Shown one piece after another: positions 37,421 to 46,225 of a stretch of 64,000 bases of DNA. The stretch covers positions 39,253 to 103,252 of the forward strand of contig JAHEDG010000004.1 of assembly GCA_024641335.1 (NCBI GenBank), in the 5' to 3' direction. The position numbers and the translations under genes are program-made. Under the pieces are notes generated by a model. That model was not told where the DNA came from and made no database searches. It saw only the letters and a program-made list of their open reading frames with translations. Position 1 is the first letter of the stretch, and every line of letters begins with the position of its first letter. This DNA comes from Candidatus Zixiibacteriota bacterium. GTDB lineage: Bacteria > Zixibacteria > MSB-5A5 > UBA10806.

Positions 37421-38818
37421 ATGGCGCAGATTCTGATCATCGAAGATGAAGTTTTATTAGCCAAATCGCTGGCCCGCTCGCTCATGAGCCGGGGGCATGA
37501 TTGTGTGACCGCCGGAAACGCCGAAGAGGGACTTCGCCATCTCGAGCGGATATCCACCGATATAGTACTGATAGATCTTCAACTCCCCGGAATCTCCGGA
37601 TTCGAGGCAATGAAAACCATTCGCCGCATCGAACCCAATATCGCGGTCATCGTTATTACCGCCTACGGCACTATGGCTTCGGCCGTGGAAGCCATGCGTT
37701 CAGGCGCCAGCGATTTTCTCCGCAAACCAATAGATACCGAGGAGCTGGCCCTGGCCGTCGATCGGGCGGTAGCCAGCGCCCGTCTTAAACATACGGTCTC
37801 CTATTATCACAATAAGGAAGCCGAGAAAACGGTTCAGGACGAGTTGATCTGCAACTCCGAATTGATGAAGAAAGCCACCCTGGTTTTGGAAAAAGTCATC
37901 GGTATGGATCTTCCCGGATCATCGGACTGCCCGCCCGTGCTTATTCTGGGGGAAACAGGTACCGGCAAGGATCTGCTGGCCAGAATTATTCACTATAACA
38001 GCAAATTCGCGGAACAACCGTTTGTCGAGGTCAACTGCTCCGGACTTCCCAGGGGGCTCGAGGAAGCCGAGCTTTTCGGCTACGAAAAAGGGGCCTTCAC
38101 CGGAGCCCAGAGATCAAAACGGGGTTTGTTCGAGGCGGCCGACGGGGGAACTATCTTCCTCAACGAAATAGGCGACCTTAACCCCGAAGCACAGGTTAAA
38201 ATCCTCCAGGCTATCGAGAATCGCCAGCTTCGCCACGTGGGAGGCCTTAGAGATATAGCCATAGATGTCAGAGTTATCGCTGCCACCAATCGGAACCTCA
38301 AAGACAAGAAATTATTCCGCGAGGATTTATACCACAGGCTGAATCATCTGCGAATCGAACTTCCCCCTCTCCGCGATCGTCATGAGGATATCCTTCCACT
38401 GGCCAGGCTCTTTTTGAAAAAATTCTGTGTCAAGTATAACGTGGAAAAAACATTAAACCAGGATGCAGAGAAGGCTCTGATAGAATACAGCTGGCCGGGA
38501 AACGTCAGGGAATTGAATCAACTTATAGAGCGGGTCACCTTCCTAACCACTGAAAATATCATCGGTCCGGATGATCTGAATCTTCCCCCAACCGCGAAAC
38601 CCGCTGTCCAGCTTGCCCGACAAAGCAGGCTCGAAATCGAATTCCCGGCCGAAGGGATCTATTTGGATACAATTGAGAAGGAGGTTCTCCTTCAGGCACT
38701 GAAATCAACCAACGGCAATATAAGCGATGCCGCGCGGAAATTAGGAATAGGTCGAGAGGCGATGAGGTATAGAATAAAGAAACATGGAATAGCCAAAATC
38801 ATAAAATTGATCGGCTAA
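37421..38818 (+). CDS. NtrC-family sigma54-dependent response regulator
   Basis: A 465-residue regulator. Receiver (1-120) with acceptor Asp52 in IVLIDLQLPG; AAA+ domain (about 140-385) with Walker A GETGTGKD (177-184), the sigma54-contact loop GAFTGA (224-229), Walker B GGTIFLNEIGDL and arginine finger region DLYHRLNHLRIELPPLR; Fis-type helix-turn-helix at about 435-460 (ISDAARKLGIGREAMRYRI). When phosphorylated by the kinase just upstream it should drive sigma54 promoters. A sigma54-like site lies 110 bases past its stop, in front of the polysaccharide locus, making that locus its most likely target (inference). Confidence 0.94.
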   Translation: MAQILIIEDEVLLAKSLARSLMSRGHDCVTAGNAEEGLRHLERISTDIVLIDLQLPGISGFEAMKTIRRIEPNIAVIVITAYGTMASAVEAMRSGASDFLRKPIDTEELALAVDRAVASARLKHTVSYYHNKEAEKTVQDELICNSELMKKATLVLEKVIGMDLPGSSDCPPVLILGETGTGKDLLARIIHYNSKFAEQPFVEVNCSGLPRGLEEAELFGYEKGAFTGAQRSKRGLFEAADGGTIFLNEIGDLNPEAQVKILQAIENRQLRHVGGLRDIAIDVRVIAATNRNLKDKKLFREDLYHRLNHLRIELPPLRDRHEDILPLARLFLKKFCVKYNVEKTLNQDAEKALIEYSWPGNVRELNQLIERVTFLTTENIIGPDDLNLPPTAKPAVQLARQSRLEIEFPAEGIYLDTIEKEVLLQALKSTNGNISDAARKLGIGREAMRYRIKKHGIAKIIKLIG

Positions 38819-38926
38819 ATAAACCTATTGGTTGATTTGAACCATTCGGGTCGGCCGGATGCGCTTTTTCATCTTCTGTAGATATTGCAACTCGTTATAA
38901 ATCAACATTCTGGAAATACGGTAAAA

Positions 38927-38943
38927 TTGGCATGCTATTTGTA
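38927..38943 (+). promoter_or_regulatory. Sigma54-like promoter before ugd
   Basis: TTGGCATGCTATTTGTA matches the sigma54 -24/-12 pattern (TGGCAYG-N4-TTGCW) except for T instead of C in the -12 GC. The start point would be near 38954, about 130 bases before ugd. Confidence 0.4.
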
Positions 38944-39086
38944 TTAGTAACTGTGGGCATTGATGATTAGATGGTTTTAAAGCAGACAACGTCGCCCAGG
39001 ACTTTTTTCCACGGAAGTATAGACGTTATCGCTATCTATCCGCGACGTTAATCTAGAATGCTGGTTAACACCAGGAAGGATTTGTA

Positions 39087-40472
39087 ATGACTATCTTTAG
39101 TATGGGAAGCGAGGGGGACGGGAAAAATTCACCGCGGAGAGATACTCCTTTATCCGGCCCTCTTGGCGGGAAAAAAATATGCGTAGTGGGAGCTGGCTTT
39201 GTCGGCACCGTTGCCGCCGCGGGGTTCGCCAAATTCGGCCATGAAGTTATCTGTGTGGAAAAAGACCCGGCCAGGGTCGCCGAGTTGAGCCGGGGGAAGG
39301 TTCCATTTTTCGAACGGGACCTCGAGGAGCTGCTAAAAAGCAGTCTGGCCGGCGGGCGGTTGACCTTTACATCCAATCTCGAAAAGGCTGTTGACGGAAG
39401 CAAAGCGGTTTTCCTGACTGTAGGAACCCCTTCGGCCAACGGCGGCCGGGCCGATATCTCCGCTCTTAAAGATATTATATCCGTCCTTTCAAAATGTCTG
39501 TCTCCGGGGCAGATAGTGGTAATCAAGAGCACTGTACCGGTCGGAACTGCCGGTTCTCTTAAGATAATTCTGGAACAGAACGGCTCCGGGACCAGGGGCG
39601 TGGAGATAATTAACAACCCGGAATTCCTTCGTGAGGGTAACGCCGTTTTCGATTTTTTCAATCCTCACAGAATCGTCATCGGAGGCGATTCTCATGACGC
39701 TATCGAGACTGTCGCCCATATATATCGCATGGGTATGACCAGGCATGTCCCGATAATCACTACCAACAACGAAACCGCGGAGATGATCAAATACGCTTCC
39801 AATGTCTATCTGGCCACCAAGGTCGGGTTCGTAAACGAGCTGGCCAGACTTTGCGATGGTGTCGGCGTTAACGCCGTGGAGGTCGCCAGGGTCATGGGAA
39901 TGGACCCTCGAATCGGCCAGGAATTTCTCAATCCCGGTCCGGGCTGGGGCGGTTCCTGTCTCCCCAAAGATCTTATGGAGTTTTTGGGATTGGCCGACTC
40001 CTTAGGTATCTCCCTTGTGATCCCCAGGGCGGTGCATGACGCCAACCAGAAACAATTCGATCATGTCGCTCAAAAAGTTAAAGATCTGCTGGGAACTCTG
40101 GAGAAAAAACGTATCGGGGTTCTCGGTCTGACCTTCAAGGCCGATACCAGCGATCTGCGTGATTCCCCGTCAATTCCCATATTGAAAATACTGATGGAAA
40201 AAGGCGCCGAGATCATGGCCTTCGATCCGGCCGCGGGCGATGACCTTGCGGCAGTTCTGCCCGGTATTAATCGAGTCAATACTCCGTACGAAAGCGCTGA
40301 CGGCTCCGATTGTATCCTAATTCTCACGGAATGGTCAGAGTTCCAGCTTCTGGACTGGAAACGGATGGGTGACAACATGAGGACACGCAATATTGTGGAC
40401 ACCAGGAATATTCTGGCTCCGGAGCTGGTTAAAAAATACGGATTCGACTATTCCAGCATGGGACAGATATAA
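39087..40472 (+). CDS. ugd: UDP-glucose 6-dehydrogenase
   Basis: A 461-residue NAD-dependent enzyme oxidising UDP-glucose twice to UDP-glucuronate. The N-terminal Rossmann motif is ICVVGAGFVGTVAAAGFA; further signatures are TVGTPSANGGRADIS, KSTVPVGTAG, NNPEFLREGNAV, the catalytic Cys291 in GPGWGGSCLPKDL, and GLTFKADTSDLRDSP. The first 27 residues are an extra polar leader compared with relatives. GGAAGGATTT precedes the ATG. It leads the polysaccharide locus and supplies an acidic sugar donor, so the product probably contains uronic acid. A related nucleotide-sugar dehydrogenase specificity (for example UDP-HexNAc or GDP-mannose) is less likely but not excluded. Confidence 0.88.
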   Translation: MTIFSMGSEGDGKNSPRRDTPLSGPLGGKKICVVGAGFVGTVAAAGFAKFGHEVICVEKDPARVAELSRGKVPFFERDLEELLKSSLAGGRLTFTSNLEKAVDGSKAVFLTVGTPSANGGRADISALKDIISVLSKCLSPGQIVVIKSTVPVGTAGSLKIILEQNGSGTRGVEIINNPEFLREGNAVFDFFNPHRIVIGGDSHDAIETVAHIYRMGMTRHVPIITTNNETAEMIKYASNVYLATKVGFVNELARLCDGVGVNAVEVARVMGMDPRIGQEFLNPGPGWGGSCLPKDLMEFLGLADSLGISLVIPRAVHDANQKQFDHVAQKVKDLLGTLEKKRIGVLGLTFKADTSDLRDSPSIPILKILMEKGAEIMAFDPAAGDDLAAVLPGINRVNTPYESADGSDCILILTEWSEFQLLDWKRMGDNMRTRNIVDTRNILAPELVKKYGFDYSSMGQI

Positions 40473-40481
40473 GAGGATAAA

Positions 40482-41804
40482 ATGACAATTCCAGATGATG
40501 ACCCTTTGAATTCCCATTTCGATTCCGAATTCGCGGGCGCTTCGAAAAACGCGGCTTTACAGCCGCGATATTCCGGATCCGGAAAAGGTATCAGGGTAAT
40601 GATGTATATGCACGATACCCTGGGTCTGGGACGACTGAGGAGACATCTGAAAATCGCCCGCGCCCTCAAATCGGCTTACCCCGATCTCGGTATTATGCTG
40701 GTTTCGGGCTCGCCGCAAGCAGAAGAATTCAACTTGCCGACCGGAGTCGAATTAATTCGGCTGCCCTCATTGAGAAAAACAGGAGACGGCCGGTACGAGG
40801 CTCGTCTGACCGGCCTTTCCACCGAAGAGACCATCCAGAAACGCCTGGAGATCCTGATTAACGCCGTTGGCGCCTACTCCCCTCATATTTTTATAGCCGA
40901 CCACTCCCATCTTAGCATGAACAGCGAGATAATCCCCTGCCTGGAATATCTCAGGGAAAAATTTCCCCGATGCCGGAGGATACTGGGGATGAGAGGTATC
41001 ATCGACGAACCGTCGAAAGTGATCCGTTCCTGGGAAGAGCAGAAAATCTACGACGTTTTGCGGGATTTATATGATCATATCTTTATCTATACGACTCCCA
41101 TTTTCTATAATCCGATGTCGGCTTATCGACTTACCGACGATATCCGGAGAAAAGTTTATTTCTGCGGCTGTGTCGTAGATCAGGACGACGCCGATTCTGT
41201 ATCAGCCTCAGGAAACTTGACATCGAGCGGCGGTGAAAAACTCGTAATGGTCACCATCGGCGGCGGTGAATACTGGGGGGAAATAGTCATAGGCAATTTC
41301 CTGAAAGCTCTCAGAAATAACATTGCCGATCTGACCTTCAAAAGCCTTGTACTGACCGGGCCTTTCATTCCCGACGATCTCTGGAAGAAATTCAATAATG
41401 ATTCTCTGGGACTGCCGGTAGAAATTATAAAATTCACGCCGGATACCAGACCTTATCTCAAGCAAAGCAGCCTGGTGGTATCCACCGGTGGATATAATAC
41501 AGTTACAGATATACTGGCCCATGCCAGCAGAGCTATTATCATACCCAGAATTAAATACCGGACGGAACAGCTTATCCGCGCCCAAAGACTCAGCTATCTC
41601 GGTTTGGTGAAACTCGTGCATCCGGACAATGTCACTCCTGAGAGTATTTACCAGAACATTATAGATTCTCTCGAGGAAACATCCGAGCCGCTGGTCGTAG
41701 CTCGAAGCAGAGGAGAACTTCAGCTCAACGGCACCCGGCACGTTGTCAAAATCCTGGGCGGAATGTTCGCCGAATTCGAGAATTTTAAGGAGATATCGTC
41801 ATGA
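40482..41804 (+). CDS. GT28/MurG-like glycosyltransferase
   Basis: A 440-residue GT-B enzyme like the predicted glycosyltransferase group COG4671. It opens with MMYMHDTLGLGRLRRHLKIARAL, a donor-independent first-domain loop, has LVSGSPQAEEF, and in the second domain VTIGGGEYWGE, VLTGPFIP, and the donor-site STGGYNTVTDILAHASRAIIIPR typical of MurG-type folds. Cytoplasmic or membrane-edge, passing a sugar from a nucleotide donor to a lipid or growing glycan. An N-terminal 33-residue polar segment precedes the fold. RBS AGAGGATAAA. Its TGA overlaps the next ATG (ATGA), so translation is coupled. Confidence 0.82.
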   Translation: MTIPDDDPLNSHFDSEFAGASKNAALQPRYSGSGKGIRVMMYMHDTLGLGRLRRHLKIARALKSAYPDLGIMLVSGSPQAEEFNLPTGVELIRLPSLRKTGDGRYEARLTGLSTEETIQKRLEILINAVGAYSPHIFIADHSHLSMNSEIIPCLEYLREKFPRCRRILGMRGIIDEPSKVIRSWEEQKIYDVLRDLYDHIFIYTTPIFYNPMSAYRLTDDIRRKVYFCGCVVDQDDADSVSASGNLTSSGGEKLVMVTIGGGEYWGEIVIGNFLKALRNNIADLTFKSLVLTGPFIPDDLWKKFNNDSLGLPVEIIKFTPDTRPYLKQSSLVVSTGGYNTVTDILAHASRAIIIPRIKYRTEQLIRAQRLSYLGLVKLVHPDNVTPESIYQNIIDSLEETSEPLVVARSRGELQLNGTRHVVKILGGMFAEFENFKEISS

Positions 41805-43090
41805 CAGATTCGGCCAGCGGCTTAAAAGTCGGATATATAGTGAAAATGTACCCTCGTCTTTCCGAGACATTTATCCTTAATGAGATGTTGGAACTAGAAC
41901 GGAAGGGCGTCGAACTGGTACTATTCTCCATTAAGAAACCGAACGAGGGACGGTTCCATCCCGGGGTCTCAGGACTCAAAGCGAAAGTATATTATCTTGA
42001 AGATCTCGAACCGAAAAAGTGGGGGTCATGGCTTGGCGAAGTCTGGCCATCTCTGGCTCCTTATCGGCGGCAGTTCTGGGAACTTATGGAAGAATCTTTA
42101 GCCGCTCGTGATAACAGCGGATTGGACCTGATCACCTCAGCCGCCTGGGTCGCGGCCAGGGCAGAGGAATTCGATCTGTGCCATCTGCATTCCCACTTCG
42201 CCAGTCTGCCCAGCACGGTCGCCTACCTGGCTCACCGAATAACCGGTATCCCGTTTAGTTTCACGGCTCATGCCAAAGATATTTTCGTTTACGATATGCG
42301 GGAGCATCTTCTGGATAAAAAACTCCGAGCCGCCGATTTTGTGGTAACGGTTACAAATTATAACTATCGATACCTGACAGACAAGGCGCCGGATCTCGAC
42401 CCCGATATTATTAAAGTAATTTATAACGGCGTAGATATCGAGAATCTCAACCCCGGCGGGGAGGTCAGGCGGGAGGAGAATCTGATACTCGGAGTGGGGC
42501 GGCTGGTTCCCAAAAAAGGATTCGATACCCTTCTGAAAGCCTGCGGCCTGCTTAAGAAAAAGGGCATCCCTTTCCGGTGCCTGATCGCCGGTGACGGACA
42601 GGAAGCGGCCAATCTGACCGAGCAACGAAGAGAACTCGGCCTCGACGATGAAATTTCCTTTCCCGGACCGAAAACTCATGACGAAATTGTCGACCTGATG
42701 CACAATGCGTCGATCATGTGCCTGCCTTGCACCGTGGATAAGGACGGCAATCAGGATGCTTTGCCAACTGTACTTTTAGAGGCTCTGGCCTGCGGTCTTC
42801 CGGTTGTCTCCACAACTGTTTCCGGAATACCTGAGATCATAGACTCGGGTATTAACGGCCTTTTGGTCAGGCCTGAAGATCCGGAATCGCTGGCCGCCGA
42901 ACTGGAAAAATTGCTGAAATCGAGAGAATTGCGCGACAAATTCGCCCATGCCGGCCGGCAAAAAGCTATCCAGAAATTCGATCTGAAAATAAACGCTGAT
43001 ACTTTATTGAAGCTATATATGAAGAACGCGGATCGGACAGCTTCCAAACAGACTATCATCTCCGCTATACCCGGGGTGTCGAAGAAATGA
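41801..43090 (+). CDS. GT4-family glycosyltransferase (first)
   Basis: A 429-residue GT-B retaining glycosyltransferase. N-terminal VGYIVKMYPRLSETFILNEMLELE is the pattern of colanic-acid-type WcaL-like GT4 enzymes, followed by HLHSHFASLPSTVAYLAH, FSFTAHAKDIFVYD, VIYNGVDIENL and the donor domain LILGVGRLVPKKGFDTLLKA, LIAGDGQE and the E-x7-E region DALPTVLLEALACGLPVVSTTVSGIPEII. RBS AAGGAGATATC. Part of the tightly spaced glycosyltransferase block; the acceptor is probably a lipid-linked intermediate. The sugar transferred cannot be read from sequence. Confidence 0.9.
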   Translation: MTDSASGLKVGYIVKMYPRLSETFILNEMLELERKGVELVLFSIKKPNEGRFHPGVSGLKAKVYYLEDLEPKKWGSWLGEVWPSLAPYRRQFWELMEESLAARDNSGLDLITSAAWVAARAEEFDLCHLHSHFASLPSTVAYLAHRITGIPFSFTAHAKDIFVYDMREHLLDKKLRAADFVVTVTNYNYRYLTDKAPDLDPDIIKVIYNGVDIENLNPGGEVRREENLILGVGRLVPKKGFDTLLKACGLLKKKGIPFRCLIAGDGQEAANLTEQRRELGLDDEISFPGPKTHDEIVDLMHNASIMCLPCTVDKDGNQDALPTVLLEALACGLPVVSTTVSGIPEIIDSGINGLLVRPEDPESLAAELEKLLKSRELRDKFAHAGRQKAIQKFDLKINADTLLKLYMKNADRTASKQTIISAIPGVSKK

Positions 43091-43100
43091 GAATCGCCTT

Positions 43101-44324
43101 ATGAAAATCCTCTATCTTTGCGCTGATTCCGGTATACCATTTTGGGGAACCAAAGGCGGTTCTATTCATATGCGCGAATTCGTAGGGGCGCTCGATGATG
43201 CCGGAAGCGAGGTAACTGTGATAGCCAACTCGCGTGACAGGCAGGCTTCGGATAACTCCATAAAAGTCATTGACCTGCCGGATCCCCAGACAGAACAATT
43301 GCTATCCATGACCAGCGAGTTGACCGACGATCACAAAATCAATTCAGAGCTGAGAGACTACTTCCGAAACGGCCGGATCGAGAATATGCTCTTTAATTTG
43401 AATAACGATATCTGTTTCGACCTGATTTACGAACGTTATTCCCTTTTCAGCATTGCCGGGCTTAGATTCGCCCGCAAAACAGGGATCCCGTTTGTTCTCG
43501 AGGTAAATTCTCCGCTGATTCTTGAAGCTTCGAGGTACCGGCGGCTGGTATTTTCGGAGTTGGCCGAAGCTGTAGAGAAATATTTATTCGGTTACGCCGA
43601 TCATATTATCGCGGTCTCCGATGAAATGCGGGATTATATACTCAAAGCGGCTCCCGACGCCAAAGTTACCGTTGTTCCCAACGGTGTTCGTGTTGAACAT
43701 TTCAGGGCGGAAGATTCGGGCCAATCTTCATCAGAACACTCTGGCGATTTCGTGATCGGTTTTGTAGGCAACCTCCGACCCTGGCACGGCGTGGAGATCC
43801 TTATCGATTCATTTGCCCTTATGTCCCGAACAAACCAAAACTGCCGATTATTGATTATCGGCAAGGGCGGCCGCCTGGCCGAACAGCTGGAAAAGAAATG
43901 CGGCGAACTGGGTTTGGATGACAAAGTGGAATTCACCGGGGCCGTAGACTATGATAAGATCCCCCCGTTTCTGCGCCGGGCGGACGTTCTGACCGCTCCT
44001 TACCCTGATATCCCGGGTTTCTATTTTTCGGCCTTGAAAATATTCGAATATATGGCTGCCGGGAAAGCCATTGTCGCTTCCGAAATCGGGCAGATTTCAC
44101 AGATTCTGACCCATGAAAAAACAGCACTGATTGTCCCTCCCGGCGATATCCGGGCGCTGGCCAACGCTCTCACCCGTCTGCTGAAAGATAAAAAGCTGAG
44201 AAATGAGCTCGGACGGACTGCGTTGCTGGAAGCAAGAACCATGCATACTTGGAAACAACGGCTGCAGACGGTTACCGGTTTATTCGAAGATCTGATTACA
44301 GAAAAAAAAGGGAAAGATATATGA
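43101..44324 (+). CDS. GT4-family glycosyltransferase (second)
   Basis: A 407-residue GT-B enzyme. It starts ILYLCADSGIPFWGTKGGSIHMREF, the glycine-rich acceptor loop of many GT4 proteins, then LEVNSPLILEASRYR, IAVSDEMRDYIL, VVPNGVRVEHF and the donor domain VIGFVGNLRPWHGVEIL, LLIIGKGG, FTGAVDYDKIPPFL, LTAPYPDIPGFYFSALKIFEYMAAGKAIVAS. Donor-site glutamates are present. It ends in an ATGA overlap with the ABC exporter gene, which argues for one glycan or glycolipid pathway. The start has only a weak ribosome site. Confidence 0.88.
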   Translation: MKILYLCADSGIPFWGTKGGSIHMREFVGALDDAGSEVTVIANSRDRQASDNSIKVIDLPDPQTEQLLSMTSELTDDHKINSELRDYFRNGRIENMLFNLNNDICFDLIYERYSLFSIAGLRFARKTGIPFVLEVNSPLILEASRYRRLVFSELAEAVEKYLFGYADHIIAVSDEMRDYILKAAPDAKVTVVPNGVRVEHFRAEDSGQSSSEHSGDFVIGFVGNLRPWHGVEILIDSFALMSRTNQNCRLLIIGKGGRLAEQLEKKCGELGLDDKVEFTGAVDYDKIPPFLRRADVLTAPYPDIPGFYFSALKIFEYMAAGKAIVASEIGQISQILTHEKTALIVPPGDIRALANALTRLLKDKKLRNELGRTALLEARTMHTWKQRLQTVTGLFEDLITEKKGKDI

Positions 44325-46186
44325 AAATAAAATACTCTCTCCCACAAATAGATTTCAAAAGCCTGCGAAGGGTGGTCAAACATTTCGGCGGCCACCTCGA
44401 GCCGTTCAAGTCCAAACTGGCGTTAAGCGTAGTAACTTTGCTGGGAGTCTCGGCCATGACTCTGCTGCGCCCCTGGCCGCTTAAAATAGTGTTCGATTTC
44501 ATGCTGACTCCGCAGGCCAAAATGGCCAAAAAACCGTTTCTGGCGCCGTTAGCGCGATGGGACTCTCTGAATGTCGTATTACTGGCTGCCGGCATGGTTT
44601 TGGCGGTCGCCATAATAGGCGGGCTGTTGAGCTATGCGCAGGAGATTCTAACTAAAACGGTCGGCCACGGAGTAACCGCCTCAATCAGGCTCCAGTTATT
44701 TTCCCATGTGCAAAGACTGCCGCAATCATATCATGATTTTCGCGAAACAGGGGAACTTCTTACCAGGCTGACCGGGGATATTAATCTTCTTCAAGATCTG
44801 TTGGCCGAGACATTCGTAAATTTCACAGGACAGATGGTCTTGATAATCGGCATGCTGGTAATAGCTTTTACGCTCGATTGGCAGCTGGCGCTCTTGATAT
44901 TGATGATCATGCCTCTATTCGTATTTGCCGCATTGCGATTCTCCAGGCAGTTAAAAAGCGCCGCCGGCAGCCAGCGAGAAAAATACGGCCGTATGGTGGC
45001 TTCCATGGAGGAGACTCTGTCCGGTATCAGTCAGGTGAAAGTTTTCGCCCAGGAAAAAGAGCGGGATAAGCTGGTGGGAAAATCAGTCAGCCGGGATTTC
45101 AAAGCGGGTTTGAAAGCGACAAAAATCGCCGCCCATTATTCGCGGGTGGTCGAAATTATCACCGCCATCGGCACCGCACTGGTACTGCTGGTGGGGGCTC
45201 GCAAAGCATTTGCCGGAGAAATATCTCCCGGCGATTTGATTGTTTTCGTAACCTATCTCAGAGGTATTTATCGCCCAGTGCAGGTGATCGCCAGACTTTC
45301 CGCCAAGACCGCCAAGGCAGTCATTCGGGGCGAAAAAATCATGGAAATACTCGAACTGGAACCGGAAATCAGCGATCGCGCTGACGCTGTATCCGCGAAA
45401 AACATCAAAGGAGATATAAGGTTTATAAAAACAGTATTCTCCTATATTAATAAGGAGCCGATCCTGAATGAACTTTCCTGTACCATACCCCAGGGCAAAA
45501 CATCAGTTCTGATCGGCCCTACCGGCGCCGGTAAATCGACCCTGGCCAAACTGCTTCTTCGCCTTTATGAACATCAACGAGGCTCCATAGTTATCGATGG
45601 TCGTGAGATTTCCTCTTATAAAGTGCTCAGCCTGCGAAAAAGAATAACCAGCCTGACACAGGATACTTTCCTCTTCCGGACCAGTATCAGAGATAATATC
45701 GGTTTCGGCCGCAAAAAAGCCTCGCCGGCGGAAATAGAGGAAGCCGCCAGACTGGTCGGCGCCGACGAGTTCATTCGGAAATTACCCAATGGTTACGATA
45801 CGCTGGTCGGAGAAGGGGGCCTGACTCTTTCCGGCGGTCAACGTCAGAGAATCAGCTTCGCCCGAGCGGCTCTGCGCAATTCTCCCATTATGATATTCGA
45901 TGAGCCGGCCACCGGCCTCGATATACACTCGGAAAGAGAAGCCAAGGAAGCGTTGAGAGGTCTGAAACAGGATAGAACTCTGCTCATCATTACGCACCGC
46001 CTGAACTTTCTCGATCTGGCCGAATGGGCCATATTCATCAGGGACGGCAGACTGGTTGAGGAAGGAATACCGTCGGAGCTTTTGGAAAACAAAAAAGAGT
46101 TTTACAAGTTTGTCGGGGAAGAAGCAGGCGACCACGGGCATTACGACGGGCTCGACAGTAGAATTATCGAAGGTATCGATGAATAG
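44321..46186 (+). CDS. MsbA-like ABC exporter (permease fused to ATPase)
   Basis: A 621-residue half-transporter. Six transmembrane helices at about residues 30-325 (KLALSVVTLLGVSAMTLLRP; MVLIIGMLVIAFTLDWQLAL; TAIGTALVLLVGA), then the ATPase: Walker A GPTGAGKSTLAK, Q-loop TQDTFLFRTSIRDNI, signature LSGGQRQRISFARAAL, Walker B PIMIFDEPATGLD and the switch IITHRL. As a homodimer it would flip lipid A, a lipid-linked glycan or a peptide; among glycosyltransferases a glycolipid is the likeliest cargo. Start at 44321 overlaps the previous stop; a longer in-frame reading back to 44249 is unlikely. Confidence 0.93.
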   Translation: MKIKYSLPQIDFKSLRRVVKHFGGHLEPFKSKLALSVVTLLGVSAMTLLRPWPLKIVFDFMLTPQAKMAKKPFLAPLARWDSLNVVLLAAGMVLAVAIIGGLLSYAQEILTKTVGHGVTASIRLQLFSHVQRLPQSYHDFRETGELLTRLTGDINLLQDLLAETFVNFTGQMVLIIGMLVIAFTLDWQLALLILMIMPLFVFAALRFSRQLKSAAGSQREKYGRMVASMEETLSGISQVKVFAQEKERDKLVGKSVSRDFKAGLKATKIAAHYSRVVEIITAIGTALVLLVGARKAFAGEISPGDLIVFVTYLRGIYRPVQVIARLSAKTAKAVIRGEKIMEILELEPEISDRADAVSAKNIKGDIRFIKTVFSYINKEPILNELSCTIPQGKTSVLIGPTGAGKSTLAKLLLRLYEHQRGSIVIDGREISSYKVLSLRKRITSLTQDTFLFRTSIRDNIGFGRKKASPAEIEEAARLVGADEFIRKLPNGYDTLVGEGGLTLSGGQRQRISFARAALRNSPIMIFDEPATGLDIHSEREAKEALRGLKQDRTLLIITHRLNFLDLAEWAIFIRDGRLVEEGIPSELLENKKEFYKFVGEEAGDHGHYDGLDSRIIEGIDE

Positions 46187-46225
46187 AAATCGGTTCTTAT
46201 TAATCGGCAAGGACAAAATACACCG

